Shown here piece by piece: positions 51,594 to 62,829 of a stretch of DNA of 64,000 nucleotides (the stretch's first letter is position 1; each line of letters starts with the position of its first letter). The position numbers were made by a program, and so were the translations under genes. This DNA is from an uncultured Chthonomonas sp. (lineage in GTDB: Bacteria > Armatimonadota > Chthonomonadetes > Chthonomonadales > Chthonomonadaceae), in contig CAIONQ010000133.1 of the NCBI GenBank assembly GCA_903859705.1, positions 34,706 to 98,705 of the forward strand. Direction: 5' to 3'. Below the pieces are notes generated by a model. That model did no database searches, was not told the DNA's origin, and saw only the letters and a list, made by a program, of their open reading frames with translations.

Positions 51594-53708
51594 ATGGAAA
51601 CTCCAGAAAAGATAACTTCAGAAGCGGCCGCCGGAGCAGTGCGGCCCAAAAACGCGCCCAGATCGTTGTTTGATCCTGCTATTATTCGCCGAGCATCCGG
51701 GGATGCTTTCCGCAAGCTGGATCCGCGGCTGGTGGCCAAAAACCCGGTAATGTTCGTGGTAGAGGTGGGCAGCGTAATCACCACCCTCTACTGGTTCAAA
51801 GCACTGGCAACGCACCACGAAGCCCTGTTTGTTGGCCAGGTAAGCCTCTGGTTGTGGTTTACGGTTCTGTTTGCCAACTTTGCCGAAGCCATGGCAGAGG
51901 GGCGCGGCAAAGCCCAGGCAGATACGCTTCGCAAAGCCAAATCAGAAACCATGGCCCGCAAGCTAACCGATGGCAAAATAACCTCCACTAAAGAGGAGAT
52001 GGTGCCCGGAACCGCACTTCGCAAAGGCGATCTGGTGGTGTGCGAGGTTGGCGATATAATCCCCGGCGATGGCGAAGTGGTAGATGGCATCGCCTCGGTA
52101 GATGAATCTGCAATCACTGGTGAAAGCGCCCCGGTAATCCGCGAAAGTGGCGGCGATCGCAGCGCCGTAACCGGCGGCACCAAAGTGCTTTCAGATCGCA
52201 TCGTAATCCAGATTACCTCCAACCCCGGCGAAACATTCATAGATAGAATGATCGCCCTGGTAGAGGGTGCACAGCGGCAGAAAACACCCAACGAAATTGC
52301 GCTTTCCATCCTGCTGGCCGGCCTAACAATCGTGTTTCTGCTGGCAACCGTAACGCTGCAGCCGTTCGCAATCTATAGCGTGCGGTCGGCAGGCTCCGGT
52401 GTGCCGCCCACCATCGCGGTGCTTATATCCCTGCTGGTGTGCCTGATCCCCACCACCATCGGTGGCCTGCTCTCCGCAATCGGCATTGCCGGTATGGATA
52501 GGGTTATGCAGCACAACGTGCTTGCCATGAGTGGCAAAGCCGTAGAGGCCGCAGGCGATGTAAACACCCTGCTGCTGGATAAAACCGGCACCATCACCCT
52601 TGGCAACCGCCAGGCAGCAGAGTTTTTGCCCCTTCCAGGGGTCGCCATAGAGGAGCTAGCCAATGCGGCACAGCTCTCCTCCCTGGCAGATGAAACTCCA
52701 GAAGGCCGCAGCATTGTGGTGCTTGCCAAAGAAAAGTATGGCCTGCGCGGCCGGGAACTGCACGAGCAGGAGGCCGAGTTTGTGCCCTTTACCGCCCAAA
52801 CAAGAATGAGCGGCGTAAACATCGGCAACACCCGGGTGCGCAAAGGCGCCTCCGCCTCCGTAGCGGCCTGGGTTATCGAGCAGGGTGGGCGCGTGCCAAC
52901 CGAGCTGGATGATATCGTAAACGGCATCTCCTCGGCCGGCGGAACCCCGCTAACCGTGGCCGTAAACGATAAACCGCTGGGTGTTATCTACCTTAAAGAT
53001 GTAGTAAAAGGCGGCATGAAAGAGCGCTTCGATCAGTTGCGGGCCATGGGCATCAAAACCGTAATGATCACCGGCGATAACCCGCTAACCGCAAAAGCCA
53101 TTGCCGAAGAGGCCGGGGTAGATGATTTTCTGGCACAGGCTACGCCAGAAACCAAAATGCAGCTCATCAAAACCGAGCAACAGGGCGGCAAGCTTGTCGC
53201 CATGACCGGTGATGGAACCAACGATGCCCCCGCACTGGCGCAGGCAGATGTTGGTGTGGCCATGAACACCGGCACTCAGGCAGCCAAAGAGGCCGGCAAC
53301 ATGGTGGATTTGGATAGCAACCCCACCAAGCTCATAGAGATTGTGGAGATTGGCAAACAGCTGCTGATGACCCGTGGTGCGCTCACCACCTTCAGCATCG
53401 CCAACGATGTGGCCAAGTACTTCGCCATTATCCCGGCCATGTTCGCAACCACCTATCCGGTGCTGGGTGCGCTCAACGTAATGCACCTCACCAACGCCAA
53501 CTCCGCCATTCTGGCAGCGGTAATCTTCAACGCGCTCATCATCATAGCGCTCATCCCGCTGGCACTGCGCGGTGTGGCCTACAGGCCCATGGGCGCGGGG
53601 GCCGTGCTGCGGCGCAACCTGCTAATCTTCGGCATCGGCGGCATCCTGGTACCCTTCCCGGGCATCTGGGCATTAGATAGGCTGCTGGTAATGCTGCACC
53701 TTGCATAG
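51594..53708 (+). CDS. kdpB: Potassium-transporting P-type ATPase subunit KdpB
   Basis: The 704-residue ATP-hydrolysing subunit. The phosphorylation motif is [14 protein letters not shown], the actuator loop is [13 protein letters not shown], and the hinge is [20 protein letters not shown]. It follows kdpA by 61 bases. Confidence 0.97.
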   Translation: METPEKITSEAAAGAVRPKNAPRSLFDPAIIRRASGDAFRKLDPRLVAKNPVMFVVEVGSVITTLYWFKALATHHEALFVGQVSLWLWFTVLFANFAEAMAEGRGKAQADTLRKAKSETMARKLTDGKITSTKEEMVPGTALRKGDLVVCEVGDIIPGDGEVVDGIASVDESAITGESAPVIRESGGDRSAVTGGTKVLSDRIVIQITSNPGETFIDRMIALVEGAQRQKTPNEIALSILLAGLTIVFLLATVTLQPFAIYSVRSAGSGVPPTIAVLISLLVCLIPTTIGGLLSAIGIAGMDRVMQHNVLAMSGKAVEAAGDVNTLLLDKTGTITLGNRQAAEFLPLPGVAIEELANAAQLSSLADETPEGRSIVVLAKEKYGLRGRELHEQEAEFVPFTAQTRMSGVNIGNTRVRKGASASVAAWVIEQGGRVPTELDDIVNGISSAGGTPLTVAVNDKPLGVIYLKDVVKGGMKERFDQLRAMGIKTVMITGDNPLTAKAIAEEAGVDDFLAQATPETKMQLIKTEQQGGKLVAMTGDGTNDAPALAQADVGVAMNTGTQAAKEAGNMVDLDSNPTKLIEIVEIGKQLLMTRGALTTFSIANDVAKYFAIIPAMFATTYPVLGALNVMHLTNANSAILAAVIFNALIIIALIPLALRGVAYRPMGAGAVLRRNLLIFGIGGILVPFPGIWALDRLLVMLHLA

Positions 53709-53776
53709 TGGGCTAGGTGGCCGGCATGCCGGCCACCTGAAGCGAACAGAGTGAAACGAGCGAAGAGAGCCATAAA

Positions 53777-54427
53777 ATGAAAAACAGCAACTTACTGCGC
53801 GCCTCCGTTATGAGCGTGCTAACAATAACCCTGGTATTCGGACTCCTGTTCCCTGCGGTAGTAACCGCACTGGGTGGGATTCTGTTCAAGAAGCAGGCAG
53901 AGGGGAGCCTGCTCCGGGCGGGAAGCACTGTCATTGGGTCAGAACTGATCGGGCAGAGCTTCTCCGCGCCCGGATACCTGCACCCCCGGCCCTCTGCGGC
54001 AGGCAGTGGTTACGATGCCTCACTCTCTGGTGGCACAAACCTTGGGCCAACCAGCGATAAGCTCATCAACGGCATCCACAAAAAACTGCCAGATGGCAAA
54101 GACGATCCCGGCAATTTTGATGGCATCAAAGATCTTGCCGCCGCCTACCGTACAGAAAACGGTTTAGCAAAAGATGCAGTACTGCCCGCCGATGCAGCAA
54201 CCCGCTCCGCCAGTGGGTTGGATCCGGAGATCAGCCCGGAAAACGCGGCGTTGCAGGCAGCGCGCATCGCCCGCATCCGCGGCCTCACCGAAACCGAGGT
54301 AAAGCGCATCATCGAAACCAACACCGCAGGCCGCCAGCTGGGAGTACTGGGCGAAGCACGCGTAAACGTGCTAAAAGCCAACCTCGCCCTGGATGCCGCC
54401 GCCCCCGGCAAAACAGGCGCAAAGTAA
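53777..54427 (+). CDS. kdpC: Potassium-transporting ATPase subunit KdpC
   Basis: The 216-residue single-span subunit. An N-terminal helix (SVLTITLVFGLLFPAVVTAL) is followed by the KdpC signature SGGTNLGPTSDKLI and SAPGYLHPRPSAAG. No KdpD/KdpE sensor pair follows or precedes in this window, so control must come from the leaders or a distant regulator. A hairpin terminates the operon. Confidence 0.95.
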   Translation: MKNSNLLRASVMSVLTITLVFGLLFPAVVTALGGILFKKQAEGSLLRAGSTVIGSELIGQSFSAPGYLHPRPSAAGSGYDASLSGGTNLGPTSDKLINGIHKKLPDGKDDPGNFDGIKDLAAAYRTENGLAKDAVLPADAATRSASGLDPEISPENAALQAARIARIRGLTETEVKRIIETNTAGRQLGVLGEARVNVLKANLALDAAAPGKTGAK

Positions 54428-54468
54428 AGGAGCGCAGCGCCTTCGGCGCGGCATTGAGTTTTGCGGAT

Positions 54469-54493
54469 CGGAGGGCAGTACAACTGCCCTCCG
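54469..54493 (+). terminator. Intrinsic terminator of the kdp operon
   Basis: An 11-bp stem CGGAGGGCAGT with its complement, loop ACA, followed by TTTCC. The next 640 bp (54494-55131) hold short repeats (TGCTAAGATTGCAT near 54728 and 54821; CGCGATTTT inverted at 55023/55057) and no gene. Confidence 0.75.
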
Positions 54494-55131
54494 TTTCCAC
54501 TTTGCCTTCGCATACCAGCCCCTAAACCCGCGCCGCAGGCGCACCGCCATTCCCTTGTTCCCTCTGTACTTCAATGCTCTGCTTGCCGTGCCCGGCCGGG
54601 TTTGCGAGCCCTAAATGATAGTGGAAAACCAGCTTGTGCGCAGCCGGGTTTATGTATAGATTGCTGCCGGTAAACCCGGGATTCTGATGCTCGAGTTGTT
54701 GCTGGTGGAGACCAGCCGTGTGCTAAGATGCTAAGATTGCATGTCTGTACATGATCCCCCTGGTTTTGTAATATGTTGATAATTAATGATATTTATTGTT
54801 GCTGAAATACCTGATTTGGTTGCTAAGATTGCATTTTTCGTGCCTAAGTTTGCATGGAGACGGGAGGACGCTTCGCTCAGTTAGGAGGTTAGGAAAGTTA
54901 GGGAGCGAGGGGGCGCCTGCGGGGATGCCTAACCCCCGACCCTTTCCCCGGCGGGTAGGCGCAGCCAACAAGCACTGAAGTACCGGGCTAAACAACCCGG
55001 CCCGCCTTCTCGCCCAGGCCCGCGCGATTTTTACTCGCTCCGGGCCTCCGCTCATGAAAATCGCGTCCACACAATCCCACAGCAAATGCACAATGCAGAT
55101 GCGGTAAGAAAGGACACCTAAAGCCAGAACA

Positions 55132-55371
55132 TCACTCGCCAAAACAGGGAATATTCAATTGCCATAATAGGGAAAATTCACCCGCCCGTGGCATCTCTCT
55201 GTTAATCCGATTACCGATATTCCAATAGAGCAGAGTGAGTTCGGTATTCACCGCCTGTGCTACTCGTGAACGAGCACTATCGATGAGCGTTCGGATGTCG
55301 CCCAGAAGAGCCGGTGGCACGGCGTCAGCCGGCGTCAAAATGGTGTCCGAAAGGTTGTGGTTACTGGGCAT
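55132..55371 (-). pseudogene. Truncated DUF1016 (YhcG-like) gene
   Basis: A 79-residue frame that matches the N-terminus of DUF1016 nucleases (IDSARSRVAQAVNTELTLLY, then WNIGNRINRE) but is cut off after about 60 residues, with an unrelated tail to the stop. It lies 87 bases downstream of a full-length paralogue. Confidence 0.75.
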
Positions 55372-55458
55372 GATGAACCTGATTAAAGAACTGTGCAGTG
55401 GACGTCAAGCAGTGCCGCCTGGAAAAATTGCAAAGAACGTCGCGTTCCGCTCCTGCAG

Positions 55459-56535
55459 CTATTGCTCGTCTTCTTCGATGCGTGCAAGTTCTGCTTCCAA
55501 TTGCTCAATAGTAGGTAGACTGCCTTTCAGTGTGTCCGGGAGTGCCTCTGTAATCTTGTATGCGGAGACGCCGATCGGCGATGCGATGTTACGCAAAGAA
55601 TACTCGGCCATGATCTGGCCCTTTTCGCGGCACAGGATAAGCCCGATGCTTGGGGCGTCATCCGGATGGCGCAAAAGGTCATCGACTACCGCAAGATAGA
55701 AGTTGACCTTGCCGGCATACTCCGGCTTGAATTTCCCGTTTTTGAGCTCGATTACTACGTAAGCGCGCAGCTTAAGGTGGTAGAAGAGCAAATCGATGTA
55801 AAAATCCTCGTTGTCTATTTCAAGATGGTACTGGCGTCCGACGAACGCGAATCCAGCTCCAAGCTCCAATAGGAATTTTTGAATATGGGCGACCAGGCCC
55901 TTTTCAAGTTCTCGCTCCTCGGCGTCCTGCTGCAGCGTCAGGAACTCGAAGTTGTAAGGATCTTTGAGGAGTTGGCGTGCCAGATCGGATTGGGGTGGGG
56001 GAAGCGAGCGTTCGAAGTTCGTCGTGGCCTTGCCCTGGCGCTCGTAGAGGCGACTTTCAATGTGATGGACCAGAACATTGCGACTCCAACCATATTCGAT
56101 GGCCGCGTGAGCGTACCAGAGACGAGCTTGCGAGTCCTTGGACTTCTCAAACAGCATGATATTGTGGCCCCAGGGCAATTGTGCAACAAGCTGTTGCACA
56201 ATTGGTTCGTCCGGCCAAGCCTCGGAAAACGACCGCATATATTTAAGATTGCGAACGGACAAACCATTCATGTCAGGAAGCTCACGGCGCAGGTCGCCGG
56301 CTAACTGGTCGATAACCTTTGCCCCCCAACCTTGTTGCTGCTGACGTTGCAAGATATCACGCCCTATGCCCCAATAGAGTAAGATCAGCTCGCTGTTGAC
56401 AGCGAGTGCCGCGCGTACCTGTGCGGCCTGAACGCGTGCCTTAATGTCGCGGAGTAGCTCGTCGTAGCCGGTAAGCAATGTGGCGGGAGGCTCGGTCGCT
56501 ATTGTGCTGAGATTGTTTGATTTAGGTTTGCGCAT
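55459..56535 (-). CDS. DUF1016 / PDDEXK nuclease family protein (YhcG-like)
   Basis: A 358-residue complete gene. The N-terminal DUF1016 domain (ALAVNSELILLYWGIGRDIL) is followed by the PDDEXK nuclease domain, with FYIDLLFYHLKLRAYVVIEL carrying the D...ExK site and LKNGKFKPEYAGKVNFYLAV. Members accompany type I restriction loci or act in defence, which fits the hsdR remnant next to it. The ATG at 56535 is the first in frame. Confidence 0.87.
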   Translation of the reverse strand: MRKPKSNNLSTIATEPPATLLTGYDELLRDIKARVQAAQVRAALAVNSELILLYWGIGRDILQRQQQQGWGAKVIDQLAGDLRRELPDMNGLSVRNLKYMRSFSEAWPDEPIVQQLVAQLPWGHNIMLFEKSKDSQARLWYAHAAIEYGWSRNVLVHHIESRLYERQGKATTNFERSLPPPQSDLARQLLKDPYNFEFLTLQQDAEERELEKGLVAHIQKFLLELGAGFAFVGRQYHLEIDNEDFYIDLLFYHLKLRAYVVIELKNGKFKPEYAGKVNFYLAVVDDLLRHPDDAPSIGLILCREKGQIMAEYSLRNIASPIGVSAYKITEALPDTLKGSLPTIEQLEAELARIEEDEQ

Positions 56536-56721
56536 GGGTGTCTATTATAGGAAGTTGCTGCCTGAAACTCTAGTATGACCGTTATGAAAGCAATTTTGCA
56601 GCAAGCTGCTGCGTAAATGTACAGTTGTGTTCACACTTGCGGGAGCGACATATACAGCACGAAAGAGGGGACCGGCCAGGCCATCATAACAGCATGGTAA
56701 CAGATACGTGATAATCCCTTA

Positions 56722-57285
56722 TCACGTATATAAAGTTGAATTGCGGCGGAATTGTTTCCAGCTCAGCGGCTTCACAGATTCGTATACCTGCGTGAGCCAC
56801 TTAAAATCCGTTTCGTATGGACTTAGAACGGGATCGGGCGACAGCGCCTCCCGCACCTTTGCCGAGCACGGAGTATTCCGCTGCGTATTTGTCGCGCACC
56901 TCGTTATTGGGCAGGCACTGCTGCGCGGCCATCAAGCCCTCGTAACCGCCCACCGTCCTGTCGATACCGACGAAGAACTCGAGGCACTTCTGGACCTGCA
57001 TCAGCAGCTCTTCGATGTTGGACACGACCTGTTGGACCGCTTTCTCGTCGAAGTCGAGGGCGCGCGCCACGTCGTCGAAGATGCCGATGTAATCGAAGAT
57101 CAATCCATGCGTCTTCTCCTGGCCGAACGTGCGGTTGGTCCGGCAGATCGCCTGCAGAAGGTTGTGGTACTTCATTGGTTTGTCGAGGTACATCACCTGA
57201 AGGATTGGCGCGTCGAATCCTGTGAGCAGCTTGGAAGTGACAATTACCAATTGGAGCGGGTCTGTCGGATCGCGAACCATTGATA
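56722..57285 (-). pseudogene. Decayed hsdR (type I restriction) C-terminal fragment
   Basis: An open frame from about 57280 reads HsdR helicase sequence (IVTSKLLTGFDAPI, ICRTNRTFGQEKTHGLIFDY). Near 56868 homology moves to another frame (REALSPDPVLSPYETDFKWL), ending at a stop at 56722. The gene is thus truncated at its 5' side, which is lost before the upstream hypothetical gene, and frameshifted. Confidence 0.8.
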
Positions 57286-57307
57286 TAGCGGCTCTTGGCT
57301 GGCCGCT

Positions 57308-57775
57308 TTATGGTCGAGGAACTTGATCAAATGTCTTGGTAACGATGTTTCGATCTTCTTCATCGGTGAGCGCCATAAGCGCAATGGAAGCTTGCTCGTA
57401 GGCGGCCCGATGGTCTGCGAACCTACCGGCAGCGTACGCTGCATGAGCGTAGATCGTATGTGTGAAAGCTAGTTCCCAATCGGGTGTGTCATTGCCCAGG
57501 AAATAGGCTCGCATTTCCACGGCGAACGTGAATGCGGAGGCACCGAATCCCAACAGGGCATGAACCTCTGCAAGCAGCATAGTTGCCCGCATTTGGTTGA
57601 GCTGCGTTCCTACTTTAGACCAATGCCATGCTGAGGCATGAGCGGCGTCAAGCATCTCTCGGTCTTGTATGGTGCTGCGAGGTTGGGTTGACAACTCCCA
57701 CGCGATGTTGTTGCAGCGCATTGCGAACTCTCGGTGGAATTCTCGTGCTTCAGCATTTTCGCAAGGATCGGGCAT
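57308..57775 (-). CDS. Hypothetical TPR-like protein
   Basis: A 155-residue soluble alpha-helical protein of a conserved uncharacterised family, starting with DPCENAEAREFHREFAMRCN and with LNQMRATMLLAEVHALLGFG in the middle. Helix pairs resemble degenerate TPRs. Its ATG is at 57775 and its end is next to the hsdR break point. A possible TTGACA/TAAAGT promoter (57956-57928) lies upstream. No function assigned. Confidence 0.6.
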   Translation of the reverse strand: MPDPCENAEAREFHREFAMRCNNIAWELSTQPRSTIQDREMLDAAHASAWHWSKVGTQLNQMRATMLLAEVHALLGFGASAFTFAVEMRAYFLGNDTPDWELAFTHTIYAHAAYAAGRFADHRAAYEQASIALMALTDEEDRNIVTKTFDQVPRP

Positions 57776-57803
57776 TAATTTCCCCTGGTAACTTAGGCAT
57801 CAC

Positions 57804-57956
57804 TCAATGATTACCGCTTAGTTCGCGGTCGCATGGTGCGTCCTCGGTCGGATCATGAACTCCATTCGGATGCGCAGCACCTCGTACAATGTTGAAGCGA
57901 TCAAAGTCCTCGTCGTCCTCGTCACAAACTTTAATCGATTCCGCATACGTTGTCAA
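57804..57956 (-). CDS. Possible 50-residue acidic peptide
   Basis: A short frame with a TTG start that reads CDEDDEDFDRFN and then AAHPNGVHDPTEDA. The composition looks protein-like, but no homologue or ribosome-binding site was recognised. It overlaps the proposed promoter, so it may be chance. The rest of the gap 57776-58098 has one 9-bp inverted repeat (57979-57998). Confidence 0.2.
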   Translation of the reverse strand: MTTYAESIKVCDEDDEDFDRFNIVRGAAHPNGVHDPTEDAPCDRELSGNH

Positions 57957-58098
57957 TTCCAGTGTGGTTCGATAATGGCTTGGGCGAGATCGCCCAAGTT
58001 AAAGATTGGCTGTATGAACAGTGAACAGTATCTACTAGCTGGAAACGGTGGGTGAGAAAATCCGGTAGTGCAACGGACATATGCGCAAAACGCATAAC

Positions 58099-58887
58099 TT
58101 ATGCGCCAGCGCATTCATTTGTTTCAAACGGCGTATAATACGCGCCTCTCTTTTGACCGTGTAACACCAGGCGTTTCCGTTCGGCGAGATGTCGAAGTAG
58201 CTTGCTTGCCTTGTCGAGATGAAGGTGACATAGCTCAGATGCCTGTTGACGGGTAATGCGTCCGTACTTAAGGGCGTATTGCAGCACCATCTGTTCTTGT
58301 TGGATCGGATCATATCCAGCCTGTCGAACGTAATCACCTGCCTTACCCATTTTCCGGTATATTGCTGAGCCAAGGGTGAAGTCTCGCTGTCTGCTGCTGC
58401 CATGTCCATCCACGAGGCCGGCCTCAACAAGGTGCTCAAGTATCGTTCTGGCGGCACTTTCGTTCTTTTGTACCGCCGTGGCAAGTGACGAGACGGTAAG
58501 CCGTTTGGCGTGGTGCAACTCCGAAAGAGCGATTAAGTCATCCAGCGGCATCGGCCTGGAAAGGCGCTTTTCTTCTTCAAGTATGAGTCGTAAGAATGTA
58601 AGGTTTGCCACGGTATTCAGGAACCGCAAGACAACGTTGGTTGCATCGGTCCTACTATAGTCTGGAGCTGGCCGGCCGTATCTCAAGAGCCCCAGATAAA
58701 TGAGATCCACGCCCCTGCCGGTGCGCTCTGCAAGTCCAATCCGCTTTAATATGTCAGCGAGCAAAGGATTGCGCGGGCGAGGCTCAGTAACGAGGAGACG
58801 GTCTAGCGTTACTCCCTCAACAAAGCCTCCCGGGTTACTGGATGCTCTGGGGTTTGTGGTTACACATAACCGAGACGTGTATGGCAA
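58099..58887 (-). pseudogene. C-terminal fragment of an AlbA/RecG-like ATP-binding protein
   Basis: A 262-residue frame. From about residue 16 it matches the HATPase_c_4 C-terminal part of AlbA_2-domain ATP-binding proteins (SNPGGFVEGVTLDRLL, IGLAERTGRGVDLIYLG), followed by a winged-helix region (LEHLVEAGLVDGHG; YALKYGRITRQQASELC). The first 15 residues are antisense to the RHS gene, so the true N-terminus is missing and the junction is near 58840. The gene is likely non-functional. Confidence 0.8.
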
Positions 58888-61800
58888 CGAGATCTCCGTT
58901 CAGAACCCTCTCGGGTACTTTACCACGCTTACCCGGGATCTTGCCGGCAACATAACATCTCGTATGGATCCAAACGGGAATGTCTGGAGCACGAGTTGGG
59001 ACAATCAGAACAGGCCGTTAACACAGACAAATCCGCTCGGGTTTGTGAACACGATGGCGTATGATTCCGTGGGTAATGAGACGATAGAGATATCACCTCT
59101 AGGTTTCCGGAGCACCTGGTCTTACAATGTTTTTGATAAGGTTGTCTCTGCACAGAATGCTCTGGGTTACTTCAACACCAATCTTTTTGATGCTCTTGGG
59201 AATATTGTGGCCAGTATAGACCCTCTGGGTTACCGGACGACCACGACCCGAGACGGACTGGGTCGGGCGAAGGCTATCATGAACCCTCTGGGGTTTGTGA
59301 ACACCAACCTCTTCGATGCTGCAGGCAGGCAAGTTGGGAGCCAGAACCCTCTTGGGTTCATTAATACCAATGTCTGGGATGCAGGCAATCGTCAGATCGC
59401 TTCTGTGGATGCGCTGGGCAATCGCTCCACCATAATCCGGGACGCCAACGGCAGACAGATTGCGAGCATGAATCCGCTTGGCTACCTGAACACCACGGTC
59501 TGGAACGTGGCAAATCAGGCGATTGCGCGCATAGACGCAAACAACTTCTACTCAAGCACTTCGTACGACCCAAGAGGACTTGCTGTCGCCCAGATCGATG
59601 CCTTGAATAGGATACAAACGAGCGTCTGGGATGCTAATCGGCAGAGGGTCGCTTCAATAGACCCTGCAGGCTTCTACAGTACGAACATTTTTGATCCTGC
59701 CGGCAGAAGTATTGCTGCAATAGATCCTCGCGGCTTCTATTCGACGAGCGTTTTCGATATTGCCAATAGGCCGATAGCGAGCATAAATGCACTCGGTTTT
59801 GCCAACACTACTGTATTCGATAACGGTTCACGGGCGATTGCAAACATAGATCCGCTGGGCCGGACTAGTACCAGCATGCGCGATGCCCTTGGCCGCGTCT
59901 ATGCCTCGATCTCTCCACTCGGTTACATCACGACCGTTAACCGGGATGCGGCAGGCAGAACGGTAAGCACGCAGAACGCGTTATGCGCCCTTTACTCCAA
60001 TATCTGGGATGCGGCATCCCGACAGGTCGCAACCGTTTCACCTCTGGGTTACTATTCGACCACTGTGTTCGATATAGCCAGTCAGACCATTGCCGCCCAG
60101 AACCCTCTGGGATACCGGAGTACGATAGTCCGGGATGCTGCAGGTCGCCAGATCGCCGGCATAAATCCGCTCGGTTTCTACTCGACGAACGTCTTTGACG
60201 CCGCTTCGCAGCAGATTGCCTCGGTCGATGCACTTGGTAACCGCGTCAGCAACGTTTTTGCACCAAACGGTTGGACCCTGGCCGCTCAGGATGCTCGCGG
60301 TTACTTCACCAGCTTTATTCGGGATGCAGCAGGGCAGCAGATCTGTGTGGTTGACGCAAATAACGGCAGATCCACAGTCCTGTGGGATGTGCGAGGATTG
60401 GAGATAGCGAAGCAGGATCAGCTTGGCGCCTTTACCAGCTACAGCCGTGATGCCAACGGCAATACCATTCTGCGGGTAGATGCCCGTAACTGGCCAACAA
60501 CCTATGTTGCCGACGCGCTCAACCGCACGGCGCAGACGCTGTACATTGACGGAACACAGGTCACCAACACATGGGACCAGGCTGGCCAGCAGTTAACATC
60601 TCAGGACTCAACCGGGATTACCAACTTCGTCTGGGACCTGGATGGCAGAAAAACAGCTACTCAGAACCCGACGGGAATAAACCTGACGGCAACTCTTGAC
60701 CCGGTCGGAAACAGACTGGTTCTGCAGGATAACTACGGTGTGACCACGAATACGTGGGACCTGCAGTCTCGCCTGACCCTTATCCAGAACCCTTACAACG
60801 AGTTGACAACCATGCAGTGGGATGGACTGGATAGGGAATACCATCGCGTGCTGGCAAACGGCATGAACGTCAGCCACACCTGGGATGTCGTTGGCAATGA
60901 AACGATACTGGCAAACCGGAACGCAGCAGGCGTTGCCCTGGCGGTATTCACGAATACCTACTCAGCCACAAATAACCGGCTTTCCGTGCTGGAGCTCGAC
61001 GGGACGCAAGTTCATTACAGTTACGATCCTGGCAACCAGCTATTGAATGAGCAGCGCACGGGCGCCAATGCCTACAACACAACGTACATGTGGGACCCTC
61101 TGGGAAACAGGCTGCAGGAGAACAACAGCGGGCAGGTGAAGTATAGAACGTTCAATGCCGCAAACGGCCTCGTGACTGTGACGCCGCCGACAGGACCGAT
61201 CTCCACATACACCCAGGACGCCAATGGGAACGAGACGGGGATAAATACTGGCGGGGCACTAACCACGATGGCATGGTCGCCGGAAAACAAGCTTGTTTCC
61301 AATTCGCTCCCGGATGGCACCGTGCAGGCCAACACGTACGGCGCCGATGGGCTAAGAAGAAGTAAGACAGTCAACAGCACAGTTACCGTCTACACCCTCG
61401 ACGAAATGAATGTGTTGCTTGAAACCGACAACACTGGAGCGCTGCAGAATCGATACACAACCTATCCGGATAGATATGGTGGACTTGCCAGCCAGAGGCG
61501 TGGTGCTACGTCCAACTTCTTTGGTTTTGACTCTTCGGCAAATACTCGCATCTTGGTCGCCATTGGCGGCGGTGTCACCGATAACTACGGCAATATGGCG
61601 TTCGGAGTGGAACTCCTGTCGGGTAGCGGCACAACCAACGCTCGACGGTTCGGCGGCGAGGTAGGCTACGATTGGGATCGGCCGAACTGGACCAATAACG
61701 GCAAGCGGCCATATGATGCGCTGAACGGAACGTGGCCGACACCGGATGAGATTGGATTTGATGGCGGCGACTGGAATCTGAAGAAGTATGTTGGAAATAA

Positions 61801-62239
61801 TCCGTTAAGCTTTTTCGACCCAAGTGGGCTCGATAGCATAGCGAATCCACCGACGTCTCCATCGCTAGTAGACCGGTTCCTCTGCAGGGTTTTTGGAATT
61901 CACTGTAATTCTCTCCAAAAGGCACAAAATGACTGGATCCGCGTGATTATTAAGGAGTTGGTTCCGATCGGTGAGAAGTGCAAGAAAATCGATGAGGCAG
62001 TTGATAAGTACGACAGGATACTAAAGATCTTCAAGTGCTCAGAGAACCCGAAAGAACTACTCGAAGCGACTGAGAGGTTTTATGCCGATCCAGATGGTCC
62101 CGGAAACTGCGGTGAGTGGTGCCATGACCTCGTAGAATGGATCAGCGACTGCGTAATTATCAAGACCTATGGTGATTTGGCTAAACTGATCGCTCACTAT
62201 GACTGTGTCAACTTCTGCGGCAAGCGTGGCTGGTTGTAA
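58840..62239 (+). CDS. RHS/YD-repeat protein with core and variable C-terminal tip (5' truncated)
   Basis: A long RHS-type protein. About 27 degenerate repeats of 21 residues (consensus PLGFxSTxxxDAxGRxIAxI) run from ~58860 to ~60600, then more diverged YD repeats, an RHS core (PTPDEIGFDGGDWNLKKYVG, NNPLSFFDPSGLDS), and a 130-residue Cys-rich variable tip (FCRVFGIHCN, GNCGEWCHDLVEWISDCVI). The open frame extends to an ATG at 58700, but the first ~45 codons are antisense to the AlbA-like gene, so the natural start and any export signal are missing. Could be a toxin-carrying protein or surface protein. Confidence 0.8.
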
Positions 62240-62270
62240 ACACAGTTGATTAGATATGGAGGGAAACGCG

Positions 62271-62762
62271 TTGAACCTAAACATCAGGCCCCACGCCAGG
62301 AACCGGATAAGCGCAGCCTCAGCGCTTATACTGGCCTTCTGCAGCGGCGGCTGTCATCAGGCGAGTAGTAGCCAGGCGGTTTCTGGATCGACCCCGCCAA
62401 GATCGCTCCAACCGCTATTACTGCTCACAACCAAGACCGGTAATCCCCGCGGCGACGCAGAAAGCGCCGAAGCATATGAGCGGCTGACGGGACAAAGCGT
62501 TGAGGCCGTGTTAGCACTCGAAAAGAAACAGTTTATTACTGCGGGGTGGGTGCCCCTAAAGAAAAATCAGGCCGAGTGGAGCAAAATGCCGCAAGGAAGA
62601 GAGGCACTTGGTTACTTCAAAGATGGATACTATTACGTTATGTTTATTCACCAAGAATCTGATCGGAAGTCGCTGCGGGTGCTCCATAACATTACACGTC
62701 AACTTCAAGGTCCGAGAAGTTACTTTTTGCCGGCTACAGGTTCCGGCGCTACTGACAAGTAG
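62271..62762 (+). CDS. Putative lipoprotein next to the RHS tip
   Basis: A 163-residue exported protein. The N-terminal segment (ASALILAFCSGGC) looks like a lipoprotein or secretion signal, though the lipobox is imperfect. The rest is soluble (DAESAEAYERLTGQSVEAVL; ALGYFKDGYYYVMFIHQE). The TTG at 62271 is favoured because GGAGGG at 62258-62263 sits correctly for it; the ATG at 62256 overlaps that site. Its position straight after an RHS C-terminal tip would fit an immunity protein, but no immunity family was recognised. Confidence 0.55.
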   Translation: MNLNIRPHARNRISAASALILAFCSGGCHQASSSQAVSGSTPPRSLQPLLLLTTKTGNPRGDAESAEAYERLTGQSVEAVLALEKKQFITAGWVPLKKNQAEWSKMPQGREALGYFKDGYYYVMFIHQESDRKSLRVLHNITRQLQGPRSYFLPATGSGATDK

Positions 62763-62791
62763 TAGATCACTTCCAAAATAATCCTGCATAA

Positions 62792-62829
62792 CACGACCCG
62801 AGACGGACTGGGTCGGGCGAAGGCTATCA
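62792..62829. repeat. 38-bp copy of RHS gene sequence
   Basis: Identical to 59242-59279 inside the RHS repeats (CACGACCCGAGACGGACTGG and on). It lies 30 bases after the lipoprotein gene. The next ~540 bp (62830-63371) hold only short frames I could not assign. Confidence 0.9.

Noticed and set aside
58700..58840. RHS gene start at ATG 58700
   Set aside because: The first ~45 codons are antisense to the AlbA-like gene and have no RHS similarity.
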